Part shown: positions 11,346-26,600 of the stretch, piece after piece | How the letters are laid out: every line of letters begins with the position of its first letter | Position numbering within the stretch: the first letter of the stretch is position 1 | The notes under the pieces: generated by a model | Database searches by the model: none | Told to the model about the DNA's origin: nothing | Seen by the model: only the letters and a program-made list of their open reading frames with translations | Position numbers and translations under genes: made by a program | NCBI GenBank assembly: GCA_028826165.1 | Contig: JAPDFW010000067.1 | Location: 1 to 64,000 of the forward strand | From: Anaeramoeba ignava | Taxonomy: Eukaryota; Metamonada; Anaeramoebidae | Direction of reading: 5' to 3' | DNA: 64,000 nt

Positions 11346-13294
11346 GTCAAAAATAATAGTGCACCTAATTTTCTGAATATGAAAAATGAATGGAATCTTA
11401 AGTTATCTATATTGAGATTTGTTTATGAATCTATTCATGTTGATAATTCAAATTCTTCAGATGAACCAAAATTTCAGATCAAAAATATATTATTGAATAT
11501 AAAATTGCAAATTCTTTTGAATTTTCAAATCTTGAAAATTTTTGCTTTGGGTTTTTCACATTTTTATTTACATCCAAATTCACCATTAATATCTTCTAAT
11601 ACTGAAAATATAATAACTAAAAGGTGATTAAATTTAAAAAGCACATTAATATTCAATTTTAATATATATATATAATTAATTTTTATCATTTTTATTAGAA
11701 ACCTCAGATTCTCAAAACAAAAATAAAATCAAAAACCCAAAATATTCATTTTGCAACTTCACATCCTTATTTAGATCACTTATTCCAACAACTCAAACAT
11801 TTTATTGATGAAAGTTTTTAATATTAAAATATTTTCCCAAAATCAAATCAAATTCAGAAATTGATTGTTCTATTTGTACTGATTATCAATATAAAGGATT
11901 AAGAGAAAAGAATTTAGTTATTTGTTTATCTTCTTTTTCACTACAAAAAAAATTCATCAGATTGAATTTCAATTTTTCTTGTTAAACAAAAGATCAACTT
12001 TGCAACTTTTTATTATTCAATTATTTTCAAGTTGTTTATCAAAAGATATTTTAATACTTTGCAAAATTTCGACTATTATGATTTGATACTTTCTCCGTAT
12101 TTTTATCCAGAAAATGAACCCAGTATTTTGAATTATACTTTTCTTTTTTTTTTATTTTTCCCAACAAAATTTGAAAAAATTTCTTTTCTTTTCTCTTTAC
12201 TCAAAAATTGAATTGGAAATCAAATAACTCAAGAACAAATGTTTTTTAACTTTAAAGGAAGTATTTCAATTTTTAATTTTTTAGTTTTTCAAAACAAAAA
12301 TCTTGATAAAAATTTAATATGCTTTTTAATATGATTTTACCAAATTTCATAATAACATCCAAATTCTTCTCCGATTTAATGAACTTATTATTTTTGTTCT
12401 GATACAAAACTTAAAAATGATTTGACAAAATTTTTCCCTAAAATTATGATATTTTTAATTCATTTACAGAAATTTGCTCTTTTTGAAGTTTGCAAATCAA
12501 TCTAGGAAAATGAGCAATATATTAGCAAATTATTCAAATACAAAATTGCTTTTTAAATTATTCACAGTTTTCTTTATTAAAGAAAATTATTATCAAAATG
12601 GACTTTGAGAATCAAATGAAAACACTTTTCTCTTGTTTTTGTTTCTTTTAGGTTGGATGGTCATAATTTGGAAAAGGATTCAATTAATTAATTTCTTTTT
12701 AAAATTAGCACAATGATTTTCCTCTAGAATTTTATAGAACTAATGAAATAAAAATGACAATTTTATATGTTCCAAAAAGAGAACCAAACATCATTTAAAT
12801 AATCTTTCGGATTTATTGTCTATTGCAAACAAAAGTTTTTAACAATAATCTGTTCTGAAAATCACAAAATTTTTCCAATCCAAATTTATTGATTCAAAAT
12901 TCTTTCTTTTTACTTATGGAAATGGTAATTCACCATTTCCTTTGAAAATTAAAGAAAAATCCATTTATTTTTAATCGAACTTTTCGTCAAAACAAACCTT
13001 ATTTTCCGGTATTTGATTATTAAATTGGATTCGTTTTTATTTACCTAGAATCAATTTACAACAATAATAATACAAATAATCAGAAAGAAAATCTGGTAAA
13101 TTGGTTTATTCAATATTTTTTAATTATTTTGCAGATGATGGTCTTATTAAAAATCAAAAGATTATTAAAATTAAAAAGAATTAGAGTGAAAAGTGGGAAA
13201 AAGTTTTTGAACAATCTTATTTTGATTGCAGAAGTGATTTTGATTTTAATGACAAAATTTTTGTTCATTTTTATTCCAACAGGAGAAAACAACC

Positions 13295-13885
13295 ATAAAT
13301 AATGAAAATGAAAATGAAAATGAAAAAAAAATGAAAATCAAAATGAAAATCAAGAATGAAAATCAAAATGAAAATCAAAATGAAAATAAAATGAAAATCA
13401 AAATCAAAATGAAAATCAAAATGAAAATGAAAAATGAAAAGAATGAAAAATGAAAAATGAAAATGAAAATCAAAATGAAAATCAAAATGAAAAAAAATGA
13501 AAAAATATGAAAATCAAATGAAAATGAAAATGAAAATGAAAATGAAAATGAAATAAATGAAAATTAAATTAAATCAAAATCAAAAATCCAAAATGAAATG
13601 AAAATGAAAATGAAAAATCAAAATCAAATGAAAATATAGAATTAAATGAAAATGAAAATGAAAATCAAAATCAAAAATGAAAAATGAAATGAAAATGAAA
13701 ATGAAATGAAAATGAAAATCAAAATCAAAATTTAAATCAAAATGAAATGAAAAATCAAATCAAAAATATAAATTAAATGAAAATCAAAATGAAAATATAA
13801 ATTTGAAAAAATAAATTTAAATCAAAATCAAAAATCAAAAACTAAATGAAAATATAAATTTAAATGAAAATGAAAAATGAAAAAT
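13295..13885. repeat. GAAAAT/CAAAAT hexamer tract
   Basis: Hexamers AATGAA and AATCAA repeat with frequent slips. In frame they would encode Asn-Glu and Asn-Gln runs, as in intact proteins elsewhere in the window, but no frame stays open. A shorter one lies at 17125-17215. Confidence 0.75.
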
Positions 13886-16800
13886 CTAATTTTCAACTCC
13901 AATGCATTTCTAAAATTTATAGATATAATCATTTTCTTTTGCCAAAATAATTTCAAAAATGTATCACAAAATGTACAATTCTAAATTAATAAATTTCTTA
14001 TTAAGTTTTATTGAAAATTAATATGGATTGATTCTAATTTAATTACTTTTTGAAAATTTTCAAACTTATTCATGTACATTTCTAGACTGGATTTTCATCT
14101 TCAAATATTAAATCAATTTTAAATTCATCAAAAATCACAAAAGAAAAATTTAAATAATTCAATCATCTCTTAGATATTTTAATTGAATCTTCGAAAATCT
14201 TATGGAATGGCTTAATATTTTTGATTTGAATAAAATTCAAGTTTTTGAAACTTCCAAAAATTATCATCTGGCCTCAAATGGATATTCTATTTATTGCTTT
14301 TTCAAATGACTAAACTCAATGAAATCATCACATTCCGTTAATATCTTTTTATGATTAAGAAAAATGGAATAGGAAATTTGTATTGAGAAAGAATCAAATA
14401 ATTCAAATCATAACTCTTTTTATGTTTTTCTATAACAATATCTTGTAAATTTACAGAATATTTTTCAAAATCTAATTTTTTACTTTTTCAATGAATGGTT
14501 TCGTTTTGTCTTGTTTCATAAAAACTCTTCATTCCAAAACTTCCATTTTATATAAATGAAAAATCACATTTATTCAGGGAAATTAGCATATCCTCAATTC
14601 GATAATAATCTTTTTATTTAATAGGATTGGAACAAAATTATCAACTATATGAAAAAGAAAAGAAAAAGAAAAGGGAATGAAGACGACAACGGATAATAGT
14701 TGTAATTGCAATTTAGTTGGAGCTTTTTCTTTTTAACTCTTCTTTGAACAATGAAACAAAAGAAAAATCAAACCTTTTTTAGTTTTCATATCCACATTCA
14801 GAATTGATGAAACTGTACAAATATATTTCTGAAGTTATTATCGAAATCTAAATATAAATAACAAACACGAAATTAACTATTTCCACATGAACCAAATTCC
14901 AATCAGCTCTTTCAGATACTTTACCTTGTAAATTCTATCGAAATCAGACGAAATATATTCATTAGGCGTATTTATCATTTCTTACTTTTTGGTAGAAACA
15001 AACAATTCTTCCAATTTATTTAGAAATCTTTCGAGTTGCTTTTTGCGTGTTTTTATCTACAAGCCCCAAGACTTCGGGAACAAATAGATTAAATTTCGGG
15101 ATTCAAATCATGGTTTATTGTTTTCAATTGGACTCAACTAAAAATACAAATGGAGATTCTGCAATCCAATCCAAAACTTACTTAACAATTCGTGAGCAGA
15201 ATCTTTTTTTCATCTGCAAATGATCCATAGATTTGCTATTGAATTTCTACGATTTTTACAAGTTCACAACTTTCGACTTTAAAGAATCAAATTTTCTCAA
15301 ATGCTTTTTGATCTCAATTTTATCCTGTCTATTCCAAGCTAAGATTTACGCTGTTTTTGCTTTATAATTTCTTCGAGATTGATTCGCAAAAATATTCAAA
15401 TAAAAATATCAAAAATTATTTCGATAAATTTATAGCAACCAACAATAAACAAAAATTTACTCACAAAATCGGAGTTTCTCAAATTGAAACAGATATATAC
15501 CTTTTCTGCTTGAATTACTTGTTAATTTTGAAACTAACAATTCCTTCAAATCATTGTTTTCTTTTGTATTGCAATCAAAAACGATGAGGCTGATCAAAAA
15601 TTTTACGCTACTTACTCGTCTTTTCCAACAAACTCCAAATGAATTTCAGTCGATCTTAAAGTCTATGAACTACTTTACTTTCTTGGTTCCCTTTCTGTGA
15701 CAATTCAAACAATAATAAGAGACTCAGTCTTTCAAATGATATCAGAAATTTTTTCAATTTTTCCAAATAAAAATCAAAATATACTCGGATATTCCAATAT
15801 TACTCTGGATGAGAATCCATTTCTAATTAAAGCAAAATACCATGACAACCAAAATATTTCGTTACCTTTTCGTATTTAATCAGAAAATCAACCTCAAAAT
15901 CTTCGTTCAGGATTTCAAATCAATTTCCTGAATTCTTCAAGACATTACTGATTCTTGTCCAAAAACAAGGTTCAAGCGAAGTTTTGTGTTTGCAACAACT
16001 TTTATTATGGATCACAACAAACAACCAAAATCAAAAATATTTCCGAAATCAACAAAACTGGGTTTCTTCATTTATACTCAAGCCAAATTAACTTTGAATG
16101 GATTTGATATATCTTTATTGAGAAGAAATGTTATAAATATTCAAGAAAATGACTTTCTTTCAATGAATCAGATTCAGCTCGACCAAAAATTCAACATCTT
16201 ATAATTAACATTTTCTCAAATCATCATTTTTCGATTTCATCCAAAATTCAGAACCCGATCAAATTGTTCATAAATTTCATCATCATCATTATTTCCAAAA
16301 ATCAAAACCAGCGATTTCTTTAATTTGCTTTTCATTTTGCAATATTTAGGCAACTCAAAAGATTTCATTTTTTTTTGCAATGGAAAAACGATCTGAAACT
16401 AATACAAAATCACTGGGGAATCAAAACACTACATTATAAAAATTTTAAAAGAAATATATTCACACTTCTTCAATGACCGAACTTTTATAATTCTGAAAAA
16501 TTTTACAAACTTTCTACCCCAACAAGACGAAACACCAAAAAAGCATCGATAAATCTATCTCTTCGTCTTTTTCTGATTTGCATTAACTGCGAATTTGTTT
16601 CTGTGTTTTATAAAAGGAATATCATTCGAAAATACAGATCAAGCTCGTATGTTTTACAAATAGTTTCTGATCTAATTTTTACAGGTGCTGATTCAGAAGA
16701 TTATTATGAAAAGCAATATTTAACCTCCCCACTGTTGCATTATTATATATACTGAAAATGAAAGACCGTTCATTTTGCAAAACTTTTGTTTATTCAATCT

Positions 16801-17739
16801 CTCTATAAATTCTTTTATATACTGAAAAATATCGAGAATATCTTCTCATTCAAAATCACAAAATCAACACATATGTCGATGATCAAAATTTCTCATTTAC
16901 AAACTTTTTGCTAAACAAATTATCATTGAAAATTAGGTGATTTTCTTTCACAAAAATATAACAGATGAAAACGGAGAATCATTTTTAACTTTTTAATCTT
17001 GAAAAATACGAAACAATTGATTTTTTGACTATATTGAAACAAAATATTTTGAGAAAAATTCCATCCAAATTCAATTTCAAAAGAAGAAAGGATTAAAAAT
17101 TCCCGGAAAAATGAAAAGAATCAATGAAAAATGAAAATGAAAATGAAAATTTAAACAAAAATGAAAATGAAAATATAAATCAAAAATAAAAATCAAAATC
17201 AAAATCAAAATAATTTATTGATAATAATGATATCACTACTGATGATAATGGTGGAAAATAATAAAATTACTTCTCTTAAAACAGAAAAAGAATATCGGAA
17301 GATTTATAAAGCAGCTAAAAGAAAAATAAGATCAATTAATTTCGGAACACCAACAAAATTTCAAGAAACATATATTTGGATAATTCAATTCAATAGCAGC
17401 AAATTGCGGGAAAAATGGATCGAAATTTTTACATTCCCTTCATCATTATGGAACAGTTTGGGGTTCTGAAAACCTTTCAAACAACCAACTATAAAAATTT
17501 TACAATTACGAAGATTTCAAGAAAGAAGAATGAAAATTTGTTCCGAAAATATGAAACAAAATCAAAAAGCAAGCAGTAATAGAAAAGATACCTAAAATTG
17601 AAAAATGTTATATTTAATGTTCATTGGTGAAAAATATCTTCTAAATTTTACCAAATTTGGTTATTTAACTTCAGAATCTCTTTTCTTCTTCCCGGATATT
17701 CATGCAACTAAAAAGAATGCAGATGATATTCTTATCAAA

Positions 17740-18770
<1,031 letters not shown>

Positions 18771-19232
18771 AAAAGATGATTCAATCACAAAACGGAAATC
18801 AATCAACAAGAAAATGAGTCAATAGAATCTTCAAAAAGCTTTTTATCTGGATTTCCTTTACAACTTTTTCATCTCCTCATCAAAAAGAAATCGAGAATTT
18901 CTCCTCTTCATCCTTGGCTTTTTCAACAAATAACTTTTTTATCAATGATGCTTTGATTTCTTCTCAACCAATAATTTTTCTTCGATTTTTAAGATCATCA
19001 AAACATCTTACCTTTTTAGGGATGAATGAAAAATTTATTACATTAGATCGTCAAGGAAATTTAGCTTTTCATTCTTTATATACAATTCGAGAAAAAATAG
19101 TGAATTTAATTTCACATTTTCAAAAAGATATTTTCAAAAAGGGTAAAAATTTTCAAAATCCAAAATTAAATATTTTAAAATTCAAAATTAAATATTTTAA
19201 AATTCAAAATTAAATCTTTTAAAATTAAATAG

Positions 19233-20027
19233 ATTTAGAATAGCAATCCCCAATTCCCACAAAAATGAAAGGCTATTTTCTAACAAACAGAATTGTTGTT
19301 TCTGATAACCAAAAATGGGTTATATGTTGTGGATATTCAGACAACACATTCAAAATTTTTGATATTGAAAATTTAATGTTTTTGTAAAAGAATTTTTTTC
19401 ACAATGACATTGTTACATGTATTGCTTTAGATGAGCCTTATTTGGTGACAGGCTCACGTGATTTGAGTATTTGTATTTGGGAGATTTCTGAAAATGAAGA
19501 ATTCACTCAAAAAATACTTTTAAGTTAATCATAATTCACCAATAACTTATATTGCGCTTAAAAAGAGATTTTAATGTTTTAGTTTTCATGTTCTGAAGAT
19601 GGAATGAGTAAATATTCATGAGTTTATTAAGAGGCAGACACATGAACACATTTCATCTTCCAAAAAATTAATTCCTCAATCAATTGAAATTACACAAAAT
19701 GGAGATATTTTAATATTTTTCAGAAAATTCCCAAAAATTTGTCATTTTCCTTTTTGATATAAATGGGAAATTAATCAATAATGTTTCCTTATCTGAAAGT
19801 GTTTTTCTTCTTGGTTCCTTACTAATGATGGCGAATTTCTTGTTACTGGGAATCGTGATGGTTTTGTTCGTTTTATTTTCTTGAAAAATTTAAAAATTTT
19901 CAGAAAATTTTCTTTTGGAAAATCAATTACTTCTTTGATTCTTAATTTTGATGAAAAATTTATTGTTGGTGGACTTTGTGATGGTCATTTACTAATTGGA
20001 AATTTGAAAAATCCTGTTTTGAATTAA
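19233..20027 (+). other. WD40 repeats ending the BEACH gene
   Basis: Fragments VICCGYSDNTFKIFDIEN, HNDIVTCIALDEPYLVTGSR with DLSICIWEI, and FIVGGLCDGHLLIGNLKNP are WD40 blades of the kind that close BEACH proteins. They sit in at least three frames. The last fragment runs to TAA at 20025-20027, taken as the gene end, 87 bp before the presenilin start. Confidence 0.7.
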
Positions 20028-20067
20028 TTTTTTTTTATTGAATTTTTTAATAAAAAAGAAAACCAAA

Positions 20068-20112
20068 TTTTTTTTTTCATTTTTTTCTCATTTTTTTCTT
20101 TTTCATTTTTTT
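20068..20112 (+). promoter_or_regulatory. T-tract with CAT motifs before presenilin
   Basis: Four CAT triplets are embedded in runs of T directly before ATG 20115. It is the same element as before KRR1, RPB9 and others. Confidence 0.4.
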
Positions 20113-20114
20113 CA

Positions 20115-21987
20115 ATGACAAATATAAATTTAAATGAAAATATAAATCCAAATATAAATTCAAATGAAAATATAAATTTAAATCAAAATCAAAATGAAAA
20201 TATAAATCAAAATATAAATCAAAATATAAATCCAAATGAAAATGAAAATCAAAATCAAAATCAAAATCAAAATCAAAATCAAAATATAAATTTAAATCAA
20301 AATTTAAATTTAAATCAAAATCAAAATCAAAATCAAAATCAAAATCAAAATCAAAATCAAAATATAAATTCAGATGAAATTTTATTTCGTCAATCAGAAT
20401 ATTTAATGAGGAAATTCCAACCAACATTATTTATCGAATTGATTTCAAAAAAACTTAAATGGGTTCTAATCCCTGTTTCAATTACAATGATTCTTGTTGC
20501 TTTTTTCATTGAATCAATTTACATTTCAGGTGAAAACTCAAATGGAAGTCCAAAAAACAAGTTTAATAGTATTCCTGTATTTAAATCAAACTTAAACAAT
20601 TCAACCAATAATTTTAACCTAAATGATTGGGGAACTTGCTTTATTTATTGTTGGGTTGAACAACTAACTATTTTTCTGATACTTTTAAACTTAAATGTTA
20701 TAAAAATACTTTTTATATTGGTTAATATTGTCAACATTTGGAATGCTTTTGTTTTTCTGCTTCTTCTTTTCTGTATTGCACTTAATTATTTGCCAACAAA
20801 GAAAAATTTAGGAAAAAAAAAAATTTGATTTTTTTCTCTTTTTAGGGACATTTTACAAATTTTTAATCTTGGAATTGATTGGATTTCATTTGTAATGCTT
20901 ATTTATAACTTTTCTGTTGTTGGAATATTAACGATGTTTTGGCATGGACCAAAATGGATAAGTCAGGGATATTTGATTATATTTAGTGTTCTTTTAGCTT
21001 CTATTCTTGCAAAATTACCAAAAACAACAAATTGGATTCTTTTAATTTTAATTTCATTTTATGGTAAAAATCAAAAATTTTTCTGACATTTTTATTTATT
21101 TAAATTATTAAAATTAAATTTTTGTTTTATTTTTGAAAAATAAAAGATATTTTCACAGTTTTATCTTCAAAAGGTCCTTTAAAAATGTTAATAGATGAAG
21201 CAGTGAAAGCAGATCAACAACTTCCTTTTTTAATTTATTCTTGTAATTTAATTAAATTAAAAATTAAAAATTAAAAATTTAGATTTTAATTAGAAATCAA
21301 TTTTCTCTTTAGCTGCTGCTTGGATATTTTACAAATTTTGATAAAGAAAAATCCAAAAGAAAAGAAAAATGAAAAAGAAAAAGAAAAAGAAAAAGAAAAA
21401 GAATCAATTAGTGAAGATGAAAATGAGGAATTAAGAAGATTAATTGTTAGACCAATTAATGAATTTGATCTAAAAAATGGTTTTAAAAAAGAAAATTAAT
21501 TTTTCAATTAAATTTTTTTATTAATTTGATCCAAAAAAAAAAAAATTTTTGTGGAACAGAAAAATAATCAAAAATTTATTCAAAATTTTTCTGAATCAAA
21601 ATTAAACTTGGATTAGGTGATTTTATATTTTATAGTCTTCTAATGTCTCTTGCTTGTTTTTTCCAAGTTATTTGACTGTTTTTATTACTTTTATTGGAAT
21701 TTTAACAGTAAATCTTTTTTTTTTAAAATAAAATGAACTTTCAATTTTGATTTAAATAACTTTAAAAAATAAATTTTTTTTGTTTAAATCAAAATAGGGA
21801 TTAACAATAACTCTTTTCTTTTGGTTTGTATATGAAAAAGCATTACCAGCTTTACCTATATCTATTTTTCTTGGAATTGTTTTTATTTTTGACTGATTTA
21901 ATTTTAAATCAATTTAAAAAGAAAAATACAGAACAAAGTTGGATTTTTAAATTAATAAATAATAAAAATATTGAAGAAGAAAAATAA
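20115..21987 (+). CDS. PSEN: Presenilin, catalytic subunit of gamma-secretase
   Basis: An Asn/Gln-rich N-tail (about 90 residues of NQ, NE and IN repeats) precedes TM1 (KLKWVLIPVSITMILVAFFIE). Then follow LTIF, CYK and WLILSTFGMLLFF (TM2-3), and exon 20846-21063 with NFSVVGILTMFWHGP, LAKLPKTTNWILL. Splicing at 21063/21147 creates the catalytic TM6 motif FY-D, followed by SSKGPLKMLIDEA and LIYSSAAW. A charged Glu/Lys loop follows, as in the cleavage loop of the family, then the second catalytic motif GLGDFIFYSLLMSLA (about 21610) and the PAL motif KALPALPISIFLGIVF (about 21838). Both aspartates and PAL are present, so an intramembrane aspartyl protease of endomembranes is expected. Three places (two T-runs in 20670-20716, one near 21660) each lack one T to stay in frame, and the frame slips again after GIVFIF before TDLILNQF. 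Confidence 0.85.
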
Positions 21988-22044
21988 TTTTTAAATAATA
22001 CATATAAATATGTGAATTTTATAAGTTTTAGTTTTTAATAATTG

Positions 22045-23330
22045 TTAGTTTTTCTTTTCTATTTCTTCTTCTATTTCTATTTCTATTTCTTCTTCTATTT
22101 CATTTTCTTTTTCTTTTTCTTTTTCATTTTCATTTTTATTTTCATTTTCATCAAAAAAAAAATTTTCCGAAATTAAATTTGCTTTAATTGCAATCTAAAA
22201 TTAAAAATGATAAAAATAAAGAATAATTTGAATAAAAAGAAAATTATAAAGAAAATTACAACGCAAGCTTCTCTAATTTTTCCTTGTTGTTTAAGAAGAA
22301 AAATGTAATCAAGAAGAAATTCTTTTGCTTTTTGTTGAGTAATTCCCATGAATTCTGAAACTTTTGAAAGATCTAAAAATTAAAAAAGGGGAACAAAATT
22401 TTGAATTTTCAATTTTGAATTTTGAATTTTGAATTTGATATTGATATTGATATTGATATTGATATTGATATTGATATTGATATTGATATTGATTTGTGAA
22501 TTTGATTTTGAATTTGATTTTGAATTTGAATTATTTGTGAATTTGAATTTGAATTTGATTTTGAATTTGAATTTGAATTTGAATTTGATTTTGATTTTGA
22601 TTTGATTTTGATTTGAATTTGAATTTGAATTTGATTTTGAATTTAAATTTGAATTTGAATTTAATTTGATATTGATATTGATATTGATATTGATATTGAT
22701 TTTGATTTTGATTTGATTTTGATTTGAATTTGAATTTGATTTTGAATTTAAATTTGAATTTGAATTTGATTTTGAATTTTGATTTTAAATTTAATTTGAA
22801 TTTGATATTGATATTGATATTGATATTGATATTGATATTGATATTGATATTGATATTGATTTTTGATTTTGAATTTGATTTTGAATTTAAATTTGAATGT
22901 GAATTTGAATTTGAATTTGAATGTGAATTTGATATTGATTTTGAATTGAATTTGATTTGTGAATTTGAATTTAAATGTGAATTTGAATTTAATTTGTGAA
23001 TCTTCTACCATTCACTCCAAATTGAGATAAACCAACAAGAAAACGTTTAAATTCATCATAATCAGTTTGAGAAACAGAAAATAAAGAATCATTTGGATTT
23101 TCTTGATTTGATTTTTCAAGTAAATTTTGAAGTTTATTTCTCCATTTTCTTCCTTCTTCTAAATCAAAAATTTTAGCAAGATGAAGAAGAATTCTGTGTG
23201 TTTTTGAAAGATAAACAACTGCATCATCTATTCTTTCTTGTTGTTGATTTTGAAGTGAAGCCGTTAAATAAATTTCAGCTTCTTTTAATAAATTCTTGAA
23301 ATTTTGATTTGAATGAGTATAATAATCCAT
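22045..23330 (-). CDS. Uncharacterised 193-aa protein, three exons
   Basis: Exons 23330-23009, 22372-22263 and 22194-22045 join in phase with GT-AG ends to 193 residues. Residues 1-107 are helical and Gln/Lys-rich (MDYYTHSNQN..., RIDDAVVYLSKTHRILLHLAKIF...). Residues 108-140 (DLSKVSEFMGITQQKAKEFL and LLKQQGKIREA) have the look of a winged-helix tip, as in PCI or ESCRT-II proteins, but I cannot assign a family. The tail is Glu/Ile/Asn-rich and acidic. The first intron (636 bp) is mostly GATATT and GAATTT hexamers. The start ATG is followed upstream by AAAAATGAAAA tracts typical of this window. The frame is intact. Confidence 0.65.
22420..22990. repeat. GATATT and GAATTT hexamer repeat within an intron
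   Basis: Blocks of (GATATT)n alternate with (GAATTT)n and GATTTT. The tract lies between an in-phase donor (23008) and acceptor (22373) on the minus strand. Open frames in it (Asn/Leu/Ile or Gln/Tyr runs) are artefacts. Confidence 0.8.
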
Positions 23331-23639
23331 TTAAATTTTTTATTAAATGAAAAAAAAAAATGAAAAAAAAAATAAATTGTTAAATTAATAAATTGTTTTT
23401 CCTTTTTCAAATTCCTTTTAAAAGAAAAGAAAAGAAAATCTCAATTAAAGCAAAATTATCTCAATCCAAAAAATTTTTAAAAAAAAAAAAAGAAAAAGAG
23501 GAAAACAAAAATTTTCTTGTTCTTCTTTTTGTTCTTCTTTTTGTTTTTGAAATTTGTTTTTGAAATTGTTTTGTGTTTGGTTTTGAAAAAATACAAAAAG
23601 AAAAATCAAATATTAAAAAGAAGAAGAATATGAAAAGAT

Positions 23640-26600
23640 TCATACAAAAATCAAAAGATAATTTTTCAAAAAGGAAAAAAAATCAATAATCATATATTCA
23701 TCATTCCCATCTTTGAAATAGAAATCATCATCATCACTTTCGTCCATTCCTCCAAGAGGAGATTCATCATCGGTTTTTGAGTTTTGTTCGAAATTCATTC
23801 GCTGAGGAAGAAAAGAATCAGAGTTATCGCTTTCAAATTCTAATTCTGGGAAAATATCTTCAGGATAAAACTTTGAAAATTCGACATCATCCAAAATTTC
23901 AAATTCTTCTGATTCAACAATAGGGATGTTCTCCTTAAGCAATGGCGGTTTCTCTTTAATCTCTTTAATTTCTTCTTTGTATGTATTATTTCTGATGTTT
24001 CCTTCTTTTTTTTGAGTTGGATCAATATTTGTATTTGTATTTATATTATTTATATTTGTATTTGTATTTATATTTATATTTGGTTGTCCAAAATTCATTT
24101 CTTTGTTTTCTGTGATTGTTTCCATTTGTTTATTTGTTTGGAGGGTTGTTGGCTTTTTTATTGATTCTTGCACTGATTTTTGTTTTTGTTTTTGTCCTTT
24201 TTGCGTTTAAATCGTTTTGTTTTTGAATTTTGTTTTTGAATTTTGTTTTGAGTTTTTGTTCTCATTCGAACTTTTTGTGAATTTTCTTTTTGTTTTGTCT
24301 TTTTGACTGATTTTCGTCTGTAGTTTGGGTTTGATCAGCGATGCCTTTAATATTTTTAGGGATTGATATCATTTGCTTGTTTTGTATTGATACGTATTTG
24401 AGTTATCGTTGATATTTTCATTTTCTTCTTGATTGTTTTTGTTTTTCTTTATCTTTAATAATTTCTTTATAATTGTTTTTGTCTTTGTAATTTTTATCAG
24501 TGTTTTTATTAGAATTGATACCGATATTTTGAGTGATATTTTGGGAGTTATTTTTATTGGAGTCGTTCTCGATCTGGATATTTTTGTGATCAGTGTTTTT
24601 TCTGTTTTCTGGGGTTTGGAACGATGATTTTTAGAAGGGAAATGCCATCCCATTCTGGAAGAAAATACAGTTTTTGATTTTGGATCGAAAATAAACTTAT
24701 CTCCGATAGAACTTGGAGGAAACAACAAAGCGTCCGAACGACTAATAGCGGTAGCCTTGCTTTCTTTACCGGTATAAATTTGCTCTGTAGCACTCGAATA
24801 TTTCAGGATGCAGTTGCTTCACCTCGCTGATCAACTGGGGTCGAGTCAAGGGTTTGTTTTTGATTTTCAATGCCTCGCAAACATACTTCCATCCAGCTTG
24901 CCTTTCAATGGATCTCTCATGGAGTAATTTGAGCAGTTTTTGACGAGGTGTTTTAGGCGGAATGGAGTCGATGGATGAGAAGTCGGTTGATTTCCATTCT
25001 GTCAGAAGATAAACGCAATTGTCTTTATCGTAAATAATTTCTTTTGATTGGTTCGAATGAAGCAGAAAGCTTCCAAACGGATGCGCGGCCTTAGAGGGTC
25101 CATAGGCCTCTAGATAGCATGACCACAGATCAGGATTCATTTTCTTCACAGTCTCGATTATCTCAATACGCGTTGCTGGACGCTCAATTTTGCGAATCGC
25201 ATCGACTGCGTATTCCCACCCTCTTTTGCGGTTTGGACACTTTTCAAATATTAACTGCGCAATTTTAGGGGCGCCTCCCTTGCTTTCTTGTGTCGGTGTA
25301 TTTTGCAGACTCCTCGGATACCTTCCGAGTGTCTGTTTTGAATGCGCTCTTTTTCGATTTTTGTGATTCTTGTCCTTTTTGATTTCTTGTTGTTGATGTT
25401 GTATTTGTTATTGTTTCTAGCTTGTTTGTGTTTGGTGATATTGAAAGTTCGGGTTGAGTAATTTGTGTTTTGTTGTCCATTTCTTGGTATTGTTGTGATT
25501 CTTGATTTAGGTTTTGTAGTGATTTATTCATAATTTCAGGATTTGCTTGAGAAATTGAATTTGTGTTCTGATTAACATTTTCTTGAAAACTAAAAATGGG
25601 GTTTATAAAGGAATTCGGATACATTTGTATCTCGTTTTCATAAAGAAATGCGTTTTGATTTTGATTTTGATTAAAACTCAAAGAATTCAAAGGATCCAAA
25701 TTATTCAAATAATTGTTAAAATTATTCAAATTGTTTCCGTACTTGTTTCCATATTGTGATCTTGTATGCCTGCTAATTGGAGCATTAAAATCGTTTTTAT
25801 AAGCATCAGTAATTGGCTTTGTTTTTATTTCCTCGAAAAGATCTTTTGGAGTTAAAAATGTTTCAAAAAGTTCATTTCTTGGGAAATTTAAATTATTTTT
25901 TGGGAAATTCAAATCATTTTTTGGGAAATTCAAATCATCTTTTGCGAAATTCAAATTATTTGCTTGAAAATTTAATTGATCTTTTTGAAAATTTAATTCG
26001 TTTTTTGGAAAATTTAATTGATCTGTTTGGAAATTCAATTCGTTTTTTGGAAAATTTAATTCATCTTTTTGGAAATTTAATTCATCTTGGTTTTGCGCTT
26101 CCAAAAATAAGCTTTGCTTATTGGCATCATCTCCAACACTAAGAGAAACATTCATATCAAGGGATTTTGTGTTCAAGTCGTCATCCATTTGTTTATGCTT
26201 TGTTTGAGGGGATATATTCTTTGAGGGGGATTTTTTGACTGAGAAACCAGAAGGAGAAATGTTCCATTTAGTGAGACTATAGACAAGAGATTGCTTATGA
26301 AATGTGATTGAAGGGTGTTTATGCCTCAGCAAAAAGCCGCCGAACATCACGTTTGCTTTGCTTTCACAGGCCTCCTGGTAGCACTGCCAAAGGCGTGGGA
26401 ACATTTGCTTGCCGCGCTCAACAACTTGCTTTCTTGATGCTGATTTTCCTATTGATTCAAGTATCTTGTTTGCATATTCATATCCTGTCAGTTTGTTCGG
26501 TATTCGTGTGTGGATTAGTGCCTTAAGCTTGTTTCCGCACAGGATTTGTTGCTTTTTTTCTTTTTCTGGTTCTGTTTTTTTTTCTTCCCTTTTTTCTGTT

